A stretch of DNA of 5,331 nucleotides from Oscillospiraceae bacterium (GTDB lineage Bacteria; Bacillota; Clostridia; Oscillospirales; Oscillospiraceae), in contig JAFRUW010000034.1 in the NCBI GenBank assembly GCA_017438675.1, forward strand, positions 1-5,331. The letters are read 5' to 3'. A program made the position numbers and the translations under genes. This document shows positions 1 through 4,680 of the stretch, one piece after another; the first letter of the stretch is position 1; each line of letters begins with the position of its first letter. Under the pieces are notes generated by a model. That model saw only the letters and a program-made list of their open reading frames with translations. It was not told the DNA's origin and did not search any database.

Positions 1-830
1 ATCCACTTGAGGGTGATCTTCTGCCACTCGGAGAAACCCTCGGAGGAGTCTATGCACAGCACGTCGGCCCCAGCCTCGATAAGAGCGGGGACACGGTCCT
101 TGAAATCCCTTGTGTTGATGCCGGCGCCAACCATGAACTTCTTGTGAGCGTCCAGAAGCTCAAGGGGGTTTTCCTTATGGGAAGCATAGTCCTTGCGGAA
201 TACGAAGTAGAGCAGTCTGCCGCTGTCGTCAACGATGGGGAGGGAGTTGAGCTTGTGCTCCCAGATAATGTCGTTGGCTTCCTTCAGGGTGGTGCCTGCG
301 GGAGCGGTGACCAGCTTTTCGATAGGGGTCATGAAGGACGAAACAAGCTCATCGCCGTTCATGCGGCTGACACGGTAGTCACGGCTTGTGACGATACCCA
401 CGAGCCTGCCGTTGGAGGTGCCGTCCTCAGTGACGGCAACAGTGGAATGACCTGTCTCCTCCTTGAGCTCAAGGATATCGGACAGGGTGTTGTTGGGGGA
501 GATGTTGGAATCGCTTGTTACGAAACCCGCCTTGTATGCCTTTACCCTTGCCACCATAGCCGCCTGGTTCTCAATGGTCTGGGAGCCGTAGATAAAGGAC
601 AGGCCGCCCTCCTTGGCCAGTGCAACAGCCATATTGTCATCGGAGACGGACTGTATGATGGCGGAGGTGAGGGGGATATTCAGGGTTATGGGCGAGGTCT
701 CGCCCTTCTTAAACTTGACAAGAGAGGTTTTCAGACTGACGTTGTCCGGCAGGCACTGCGCGCTGGAATAGCCGGGAATGAGCAGATACTCACTGAATGT
801 GCGGGACGGTTCCTTGAAATAAAATGCCAT
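1..830 (-). CDS. guaB: IMP dehydrogenase, N-terminal 276 residues (3' end outside window)
   Basis: Catalyses the NAD-dependent oxidation of IMP to XMP, the committed step of GMP synthesis in the cytoplasm. The reading frame is open from the ATG at 830-828 to the window edge, so the C-terminal part, including the loop with the catalytic cysteine, is not visible. Residues 1 to about 95 are the first part of the TIM barrel (MAFYFKEPSRTFSEYLLIPG, then SAIMQSVSDD near 56-65). A CBS pair is inserted at about 96-215 (HSTVAVTEDG, GIVTSRDYRVSR, EFMTP-like SSFMTP, LNSLPIVDD). The barrel resumes with GAGINTRD at 235-242 and DSSEGFSEW at 261-269, the region of the NAD-contacting aspartate. The sequence matches the roughly 500-residue IMPDH form common in Clostridia. 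AAGGAG lies 7 nt before the ATG, and a near-consensus promoter sits at 890-918. No purine riboswitch fits the roughly 50-nt leader. Family assignment is secure. Confidence 0.97.
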   Translation of the reverse strand, partial: MAFYFKEPSRTFSEYLLIPGYSSAQCLPDNVSLKTSLVKFKKGETSPITLNIPLTSAIIQSVSDDNMAVALAKEGGLSFIYGSQTIENQAAMVARVKAYKAGFVTSDSNISPNNTLSDILELKEETGHSTVAVTEDGTSNGRLVGIVTSRDYRVSRMNGDELVSSFMTPIEKLVTAPAGTTLKEANDIIWEHKLNSLPIVDDSGRLLYFVFRKDYASHKENPLELLDAHKKFMVGAGINTRDFKDRVPALIEAGADVLCIDSSEGFSEWQKITLKW

Positions 831-889
831 AACAATTCTCCTTCGATACCAATCGTTCACTTTTGATCTTCAAATAAAAATTACATTAT

Positions 890-918
890 ATTTTAATCCA
901 AACTGTCGAATATGTCAA
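890..918 (-). promoter_or_regulatory. Sigma-A-type promoter of guaB
   Basis: On the minus strand TTGACA (918-913) is followed, after exactly 17 nt, by TAAAAT (895-890), with a second AT-rich TATAAT-like stretch just downstream. Transcription would start near 883, giving a leader of about 50 nt before the guaB ATG. The -35 hexamer overlaps the TGA stop codon of the upstream glycosylase gene (917-915), so guaB can be transcribed independently although it lies just downstream on the same strand. No terminator hairpin is visible between the two genes, so some read-through is possible. Confidence 0.75.
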
Positions 919-1775
919 GAATTTGAACGCTGATAATAGAACATATATTGCTGGGCCAGACCGCTGTGACCTCCGAAAACCGAGGTGTCCAGCTTGCCGT
1001 TATAATGCTCACTTATGGCCTTTTTCATCCACACGTCGATGGGGAAGGCGTCCTCAATTCGCAGAGAGAAAAGTATGGCGCAGTTTGCCACCTTCTTGCC
1101 AACGCCTTTAAGGGATCTGAGGGCTTTCTCCGCCTCCTCAAGAGTCCCGCCGGACAGTGCCTCAAGATCAAGCGCACCGGAATCCACTGCCCGGGCCGCG
1201 CCGATTATGTATGGCGCACGGTAGCCGCATCTCAGGGGGGCGAGGTCGCTTTCCTCAAGGAGGGCGACACGGCTCGCGGAGGGGAAGGTGTATCGGATAT
1301 CTCCCTCAAACTCTATGGGGTCGCCGTAAAGGGAGCAGAGGGTCTCCACAATCTTTTTGATCCTGGGTATGTTGTTGCACTGGGAGATGATAAAGGAGCA
1401 CAGCGCCTCCCACCGGTCCTGATTCAGTATCCTTATGCCCGCCCCGAAGTCCGTTGCATTTTTCATGTATTCGTCCACACAGAGGGATCTGCGGAGTTTG
1501 CTGTAGTTCTTCCCCAGGTCGAAATAGTCATGCCAGACGTTTTCAAAGTCAGACAGGGTGCCGGAAATAAAAACGGAATCGCCGGCCTGCCTGATCCGTG
1601 CCGCTTTGCCCATGGCAACGCCGGTATAGTCGCCGTTTTCGTCCATGTTCCAGCGGAAGCACTGGCCGCACTCGAATATTTTCACCGGGTCAAAATCGTC
1701 TTCGGGGATGAGCTCTGTTTCTCCCGGCCGTTCAAAATACTTCAAATCAAACACTCCTGTTTTGTCGAAATGCAT
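915..1775 (-). CDS. ogg: 8-oxoguanine DNA glycosylase/AP lyase, OGG1 family
   Basis: Bifunctional base-excision repair enzyme that removes 8-oxoguanine and nicks the resulting abasic site. Residue numbers here count from the upstream ATG at 1802. CGQCFRW (45-51) is the OGG N-terminal glycine motif. SFIISQCNNIPRI (136-148) aligns with the human segment that contacts the cytosine opposite the lesion. GYR (193-195) supplies the wedge Tyr and an Arg. LKGVGKKVANC (231-241) is the helix-hairpin-helix with catalytic Lys237 (human Lys249). PIDVW (254-258) holds the essential Asp256 (human Asp268). GLAQQYMF (281-288) matches the human Gln315/Phe319 segment. The ATG at 1775-1773 has AGGA 5 nt upstream and sits below a promoter-like element, whereas the longer start at 1802 has only a weak GAG; I prefer 1775, but 1802 would add just nine residues. 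Oddity: Cys142 stands where human OGG1 has Asn149. The gene is divergent from spoVAD and its stop lies in the guaB -35 box. Confidence 0.93.
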   Translation of the reverse strand: MHFDKTGVFDLKYFERPGETELIPEDDFDPVKIFECGQCFRWNMDENGDYTGVAMGKAARIRQAGDSVFISGTLSDFENVWHDYFDLGKNYSKLRRSLCVDEYMKNATDFGAGIRILNQDRWEALCSFIISQCNNIPRIKKIVETLCSLYGDPIEFEGDIRYTFPSASRVALLEESDLAPLRCGYRAPYIIGAARAVDSGALDLEALSGGTLEEAEKALRSLKGVGKKVANCAILFSLRIEDAFPIDVWMKKAISEHYNGKLDTSVFGGHSGLAQQYMFYYQRSNS

Positions 1776-1776
1776 C

Positions 1777-1806
1777 GAAATCCTGTACTGTGATTCTATC
1801 ATAATT
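1777..1806 (+). promoter_or_regulatory. Tentative forespore (sigma-G-like) promoter of spoVAD
   Basis: spoVA genes are known sigma-G targets in sporulating Firmicutes. The plus strand carries CATAATT at 1800-1806, close to the sigma-G -10 pattern CATWMTA, with GAAAT at 1777-1781 as a poor -35 candidate 18 nt upstream. Transcription would begin near 1812, about 35 nt before the AAGGAG of spoVAD. The -35 match is weak, so this rests mainly on the -10 and on expectation for the gene. It overlaps the possible ogg promoter on the other strand. Confidence 0.25.
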
Positions 1807-1821
1807 TCTCAAAAACAGCAA
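1793..1821 (-). promoter_or_regulatory. Possible promoter of the ogg gene
   Basis: Minus-strand TTGCTG (1821-1816) and TAGAAT (1798-1793) are separated by 17 nt. The predicted start near 1786 lies downstream of the ATG at 1802 but upstream of the ATG at 1775. If this promoter is real it forces the shorter start, with a very short leader that still contains the AGGA at 1784-1781. Called from hexamer similarity and spacing only. Confidence 0.4.
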
Positions 1822-1859
1822 AGCCTAATATGGAAGATTCGTAAACAAGGAGTGAAAAA

Positions 1860-2876
1860 ATGAGTTTGAAGCACGTGGGCAAACAGAGCGTGCAGCTGAC
1901 CGCTCCGCCATCGTTTATAGGGTACGCCTCCGCCGTGGGCAGGAAGGAGGGGGAAGGCCCTCTGGGGAGCGCCTTTGATTATGTCAGCGACGATATGCTC
2001 TTCGGGCAGAAGACCTGGGAGAAGGGGGAGAGCGAGATGGTGCGCCGGGCCCTTGAGCTTGCCCTGGGTAAAGCGAATAAACAGCCGGAGGATATCGAGT
2101 ACCTTTTCGGCGGGGACCTTTTAAACCAGTGCATCGGCACCACCTTCGGCATAAGAAGCTTCGGCATACCGTTTTTCGGGGTGTACGGGGCCTGTTCAAC
2201 CATGGCGGAAAGTTTATCCCTTGCGGCGATGATGATCGACGGCGGCTTTGCCGATACAGCGGCGGCTGTCACCTCTTCACACTTCTGCTCGTCGGAGAGG
2301 CAGTACAGATTCCCGGTGGAGTACGGCGGTCAGAGGACGCCCACCGCTCAGTGGACGGTTACGGGCTCCGGCGCGGCGATACTGGCCCACGAGGGACCGG
2401 GGCCGTTTATTACAAGGATCACGGCGGGGAAGATCATCGACGCGGGGATAAAGGACGCCAACAATATGGGCGCCGCCATGGCCCCAGCGGCTTACGACAC
2501 TCTGCGGACCCATTTTTCCGATCTGGCCCTGAACCCGTCGGACTACGATCTGATAATAACCGGAGACCTGGGGCAGGTGGGGTCGGAGATACTTCTGGAC
2601 TTTTTTCTGCGTGACGGAGTGAACCTCGCCCCAAATTACAACGACTGCGGCCTGATGATCTTTTCAAGGGAGACTCAGGACGTACACTCCGGCGGCTCCG
2701 GCTGCGGCTGTTCGGCGTCTGTCTTAAACGGATACATTCTGGACGGGATGAGAAGCGGCAGATGGAACAATGTGCTCTTTGCCGCCACGGGAGCGCTTCT
2801 GTCGCCCACCTCCACCCAGCAGAAGGAGTCGATACCCTCGATATGCTGCGCTGTGGCCATATCGAATACGAAATAG
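1860..2876 (+). CDS. spoVAD: Stage V sporulation protein AD (dipicolinic acid-binding SpoVA subunit)
   Basis: Soluble, thiolase-fold SpoVA protein that binds dipicolinic acid and helps move Ca-DPA into the forespore and out at germination, working with the membrane proteins SpoVAC and SpoVAE. At 338 residues it has the same length as the Bacillus subtilis protein. Diagnostic stretches are SFIGYASAVGRKEGEGPLG (18-36), FGGDLLNQCIGTTFGIRS (83-100), the thiolase-like GACST (110-114, Cys112), SSHFCSSERQYRFPVEYG (139-156), ITGDLGQVG (233-241) and HSGGSGCGCSA (276-286), ending in TGALLSPTSTQQKESIP. AAGGAG at 1847-1852 lies 7 nt before the ATG. The stop codon overlaps the ribosome binding site of spoVAE. 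The gene usually found just upstream, spoVAC, is absent here: a divergent glycosylase gene takes its place. No damage or frameshift is seen. Confidence 0.97.
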   Translation: MSLKHVGKQSVQLTAPPSFIGYASAVGRKEGEGPLGSAFDYVSDDMLFGQKTWEKGESEMVRRALELALGKANKQPEDIEYLFGGDLLNQCIGTTFGIRSFGIPFFGVYGACSTMAESLSLAAMMIDGGFADTAAAVTSSHFCSSERQYRFPVEYGGQRTPTAQWTVTGSGAAILAHEGPGPFITRITAGKIIDAGIKDANNMGAAMAPAAYDTLRTHFSDLALNPSDYDLIITGDLGQVGSEILLDFFLRDGVNLAPNYNDCGLMIFSRETQDVHSGGSGCGCSASVLNGYILDGMRSGRWNNVLFAATGALLSPTSTQQKESIPSICCAVAISNTK

Positions 2877-2885
2877 GAGAGGATC

Positions 2886-3254
2886 ATGGAGACTTTTTGG
2901 GAATACGCAAAGGCCTTTTTAACTGGGGGACTTATCTGCGCCCTCGGACAGATACTTGTGGACAAAACAAAGCTCACCCCGGCCAGGATACTGACGGGGT
3001 ACGTTGTGGCGGGTGTGATCCTCGGAGCCGTGGGGCTGTATGAGCCTGTCAAGAAATGGGCGGGAGCGGGAGCCACGGTGCCAATCATCGGCTTCGGGAA
3101 CCTTCTGGCCCAGGGGGTCAGAAAGGCGGTAGGGGAGTCCGGCCTTCTGGGGGCTTTTACCGGGGCATTTACCGCCGCCGCGGGAGGAATATGCGCCGCG
3201 GTGTTCTTTTCCAGCGTGGTGGCTCTCATATTCAAGCCCAAGGAAAAGAAATAA
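2886..3254 (+). CDS. spoVAE: Stage V sporulation protein AE (SpoVAC/SpoVAE membrane family)
   Basis: Small integral membrane protein of the SpoVA channel that passes Ca-DPA across the inner spore membrane. The 122 residues are almost entirely hydrophobic, with likely membrane segments at about 7-25, 35-53, 62-77 and 87-116, and end in a basic KPKEKK tail facing the cytosol or core. Family signatures visible are FLTGGLICALGQ (11-22), LTPARILTGYVVAGVILGAVGLYEP (30-54), VPIIGFGN (65-72) and GLLGAFTGAFTAAAGG (87-102 region). SpoVAC and SpoVAE are paralogues; the position directly after spoVAD points to SpoVAE (SpoVAEb). AGGAGAGG at 2875-2882 overlaps the spoVAD stop and the genes are 9 nt apart, so translation is probably coupled and expression forespore-specific. 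The stop codon abuts a hairpin at 3259-3300. Confidence 0.94.
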   Translation: METFWEYAKAFLTGGLICALGQILVDKTKLTPARILTGYVVAGVILGAVGLYEPVKKWAGAGATVPIIGFGNLLAQGVRKAVGESGLLGAFTGAFTAAAGGICAAVFFSSVVALIFKPKEKK

Positions 3255-3300
3255 AAAAGGCTGTGAAGCGGGGAGCTTAAACGCTCCCGGCCTCACAGCC
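3253..3300 (-). terminator. Intrinsic terminator, strongest on the minus strand (tadA transcript)
   Basis: GGCTGTGA (3259-3266) pairs perfectly with TCACAGCC (3293-3300), and inside it GGGAGC (3271-3276) pairs with GCTCCC (3283-3288) around the loop TTAAAC. Read on the minus strand the stem is followed by six T residues (3258-3253), a textbook Rho-independent terminator for transcripts coming from tadA. On the plus strand the stem follows the spoVAE stop and is trailed only by CTGTTTGT, so it may terminate spoVAE as well, but less convincingly. Confidence 0.85.
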
Positions 3301-3454
3301 CTGTTTGTACGAAGTAAATTTAATTAAGCTTTACAATCTTTCTTGCGAGACGTATAATATCCGTGTTATCGATGATGATGTCATCGACCGCGCCTCACGT
3401 GGACCGCTTCCAACGGGCATTTACATTAACACCGTGACAGCCGTAATGGGATAT
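3301..3454. other. Unassigned segment between terminator and tadA
   Basis: No protein family or known RNA is recognised. The left 60 bases are AT-rich and contain a plus-strand promoter-like element. On the plus strand, CGATGA/TCATCG (3370-3386) forms a perfect 6-bp hairpin, and GTGTTA (3363-3368) can pair with TAACAC (3427-3432) to enclose about 60 bases. On the minus strand this would be the long 3' leader-out of tadA before its terminator. The longest short reading frames (minus strand, starting MPVGSGPREARSMTSS, 29 residues; and an open stretch ending LARKIVKLN in the tadA frame after two stops) have no convincing ribosome binding site. In several Firmicutes the SRP RNA gene follows tadA, but its conserved GGAAG/AGCAG loop motifs are not present here. 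Confidence 0.5.
3330..3358 (+). promoter_or_regulatory. Consensus-like plus-strand promoter facing tadA (antisense)
   Basis: TTTACA (3330-3335) and a perfect TATAAT (3353-3358) are spaced by exactly 17 nt in an AT-rich stretch. A transcript would start near 3365 and run through the unassigned segment into the antisense strand of tadA; the next plus-strand gene begins only at 3980. It could make a small or antisense RNA, or be a chance match in AT-rich DNA. No plus-strand terminator is seen soon after. Confidence 0.45.
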
Positions 3455-3910
3455 CTACTGTTTGTCCCGAACCTTTTGGAAAAATTCACCGAGGATACCG
3501 GCGCATTCCGATTCCATTACGCCGCCGTAGATTTCCGGGGAAAAGCCGTAGTTTTCCATGAAAAGATTGATCACGCTGCCGCAGGAGCCGAACCGTGGTT
3601 CTTTCGCACCGTAAACAAGGCGGCTTATCCGGGAATTGATGATTGCACCGGCGCACATTGGGCAGGGCTCGAGGGTGACGTACATGGTGCAGCCCGTGAG
3701 CCGTGAATCGCCGAGTGCCCGGCCTGCGGTTTCAATCGCTTCGATCTCCGCATGGCGGGTAGCGGAGCGTGTTTCGATACACCGGTTCCTGCCGGAACCG
3801 ATGACAGTGCCGTCGGGTGAGACTATAACGCACCCTACCGGGACTTCGCCGTTTTCGAAAGCCTCTTGCGCCAGCTCCAGCGCATTTATCATATATTTTT
3901 CCTTAGTCAT
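3455..3910 (-). CDS. tadA: tRNA-specific adenosine-34 deaminase
   Basis: Zinc enzyme that converts the wobble adenosine of tRNA-Arg(ACG) to inosine, which is normally essential for decoding. Counting from the ATG at 3910, the 151-residue protein has the substrate and core strand GEVPVGCVIV (21-30), the zinc ligand and proton shuttle in RHAEIEAI (52-59; His53, Glu55), and PCPMC (82-86; zinc ligands Cys83 and Cys86). VYGAKEPRFGSCGSVINLF (99-117) is the usual TadA C-terminal region. An upstream GTG at 3919 would add three residues but has no ribosome binding site; the ATG at 3910 has GGTGA 5 nt before it, so I chose it. The gene is divergent from the CBS-domain gene and convergent with spoVAE. 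Its likely transcript end is the hairpin at 3253-3300, some 150 nt past the stop codon. No catalytic residue is missing. Confidence 0.96.
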   Translation of the reverse strand: MTKEKYMINALELAQEAFENGEVPVGCVIVSPDGTVIGSGRNRCIETRSATRHAEIEAIETAGRALGDSRLTGCTMYVTLEPCPMCAGAIINSRISRLVYGAKEPRFGSCGSVINLFMENYGFSPEIYGGVMESECAGILGEFFQKVRDKQ

Positions 3911-3939
3911 ACCTGTCACCCGTATATAAAAGATAAAAA

Positions 3940-3957
3940 ATGCAGATAATGCAGATA
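3940..3957. repeat. Perfect 9-bp tandem duplication in the tadA/CBS divergent gap
   Basis: ATGCAGATA occurs twice head to tail (3940-3948 and 3949-3957) in the AT-rich 69-bp gap between the divergent tadA and CBS-protein genes. It lies 11 nt before the GGAGG of the CBS gene. It may be a binding site for a regulator or simple replication slippage. No clear -35/-10 pair was found for either gene in this gap. Confidence 0.6.
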
Positions 3958-3979
3958 TATAAAATATGGAGGTTTAATT

Positions 3980-4408
3980 ATGTTAGTCAGCGAAATCATG
4001 AATCCCGGCGTGGTCTCCGTTTCCCCTGAAGAGTCCGCAGCCTATACGTCAAGGCTCCTGTACCGTCACAACATCGGTTCCGTGCCCGTGTGCGGCCCTG
4101 ACGGCACCCTTGAGGGAATAGTCACCGACAGGGACATCGTTCTTCGCGTGGTAGCGGCGGACAACGATCCCCACACTACACCGGTAAAGGACATCATGTC
4201 CCGGAGCGTAATCACGGTACAGCCCGACGACGATGTGAACAGAGTGTCCATGCTCATGAGCGCGTCTCAGGTGAGGAGGCTCCCGGTGGTGGACGAAGGC
4301 AAGGTTGTGGGCATGGTGTCATTGGGCGACCTGTCCCTTATCGACAACTTCAGCACCGAGGCGGGTACCACTCTCGGCGACATTTCCGAGAATTTCAGAA
4401 TGAAATAA
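3980..4408 (+). CDS. Stand-alone tandem CBS-domain protein
   Basis: A 142-residue cytosolic protein made of one Bateman module. CBS1 spans about residues 1-60 (MLVSEIMNPGVVSVSPEES, NIGSVPVCGPDG, GIVTDRDIVLRVV) and CBS2 about 67-125 (VKDIMSRSVITVQPDDDV, VRRLPVVDEGKVVGMVSLGDL). Each half has the expected DIM/EIM...P-D/E start, and the G-I/M-V-T/S-x-x-D adenosine-nucleotide-binding turn is seen at 46-53 and 111-117. Proteins of this build usually bind adenine nucleotides such as AMP, ATP or SAM and act as sensors; no effector domain is attached, and the target cannot be read from the neighbours. GGAGG (3968-3972) lies 7 nt before the ATG. The gene appears monocistronic, with its own terminator at 4413-4446. 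Domain call is firm, cellular role unknown. Confidence 0.93.
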   Translation: MLVSEIMNPGVVSVSPEESAAYTSRLLYRHNIGSVPVCGPDGTLEGIVTDRDIVLRVVAADNDPHTTPVKDIMSRSVITVQPDDDVNRVSMLMSASQVRRLPVVDEGKVVGMVSLGDLSLIDNFSTEAGTTLGDISENFRMK

Positions 4409-4412
4409 TCAC

Positions 4413-4446
4413 AAAAGGCTGTCGGTTTTTCGGCAGCCTTTTATTA
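4413..4446 (+). terminator. Intrinsic terminator of the CBS-domain gene
   Basis: Five nt after the stop codon, AAAAGGCTGTCG pairs with CGGCAGCCTTTT (one G-U pair) around a T-rich loop, followed by TTTTATTAT. The opposite strand also ends in TTTT after the stem, so it could additionally stop transcripts arriving from the DUF711 gene. Confidence 0.9.
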
Positions 4447-4477
4447 TGATTTTACCGTTATAAAAAGCTTCGCAGAA

Positions 4478-4499
4478 TTTCACCGCCGCAGCGGTGAAA
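4478..4499. repeat. Perfect 9-bp inverted repeat (hairpin 1)
   Basis: TTTCACCGC (4478-4486) and GCGGTGAAA (4491-4499) are exact reverse complements around the loop CGCA. Neither strand has a T-run after the stem, so it is not a standard terminator. Confidence 0.7.
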
Positions 4500-4513
4500 A
4501 AGATTTAAATCCA

Positions 4514-4544
4514 TTTTTCCCGGGAGCATGTATCACGGGAAAAA
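4514..4544. repeat. Perfect 9-bp inverted repeat (hairpin 2)
   Basis: TTTTTCCCG (4514-4522) and CGGGAAAAA (4536-4544) are exact reverse complements with a 13-nt loop. The T-run is inside the left arm rather than after the stem on either strand, so it does not fit a classical intrinsic terminator. Confidence 0.7.
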
Positions 4545-4553
4545 TACAGGAAA

Positions 4554-4625
4554 GCCGCAAACGTGCAAATTGAATTATCCTTATACTATTTATTCAAATC
4601 AATTCAATTTGTGCGATGCAGCGGC
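4554..4625. repeat. Long imperfect inverted repeat (hairpin 3)
   Basis: GTGCAAATTGAATT (4563-4576) pairs with AATTCAATTTGTGC (4601-4614) over 14 positions, 11 of them contiguous Watson-Crick pairs plus two G-U pairs in RNA and a closing G-C. The loop is 24 nt and AT-rich. Outside an internal loop, GCCGC (4554-4558) pairs with GCGGC (4621-4625). The whole forms a 72-base structure in the gap between two convergent genes. Confidence 0.65.
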
Positions 4626-4637
4626 GCTAATCCCCTC

Positions 4638-4680
4638 TCAAAAGAAATCGTGAGATTTCTTTTGAAGAAACTTAGTTTCT
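4638..4680. repeat. Two abutting perfect hairpins at the DUF711 stop codon (hairpins 4 and 5)
   Basis: TCAAAAGAAATC (4638-4649) and GATTTCTTTTGA (4654-4665) form a perfect 12-bp stem with loop GTGA. Directly next to it AGAAAC (4666-4671) and GTTTCT (4675-4680) form a 6-bp stem whose 3-nt loop is exactly the DUF711 stop codon. On the minus strand these would be the first structures after translation ends and may act as a 3' stability or transcription-end element, although no T-run follows. Confidence 0.7.

Noticed and set aside
144..866. 240-codon plus-strand open frame
   Set aside because: It lies entirely opposite guaB, whose minus-strand frame is an unmistakable IMP dehydrogenase with promoter and ribosome binding site; the plus frame resembles no family.
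831..890. Purine riboswitch in front of guaB
   Set aside because: The leader after the predicted start is only about 50 nt, is AT-rich, and lacks the three-way-junction purine aptamer pattern.
948..1793. 281-codon plus-strand open frame
   Set aside because: It mirrors the Ogg gene on the other strand, which has all catalytic motifs; long antisense frames are expected from G/C-rich third positions.
2675..3241. 188-codon minus-strand open frame
   Set aside because: It is antisense to the end of spoVAD and all of spoVAE, both clear family members, and has no recognisable domain.
3301..3454. SRP RNA gene (expected after tadA in some Firmicutes)
   Set aside because: The conserved GGTCAGG...GGAAG...AGCAG elements of the SRP RNA S domain are missing on both strands.
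3305..3706. 133-codon plus-strand open frame beginning at TTG
   Set aside because: From 3455 on it is the complement of tadA, it begins upstream of the predicted transcript start of the only nearby promoter, it has no ribosome binding site, and its first 50 residues match no family I know.
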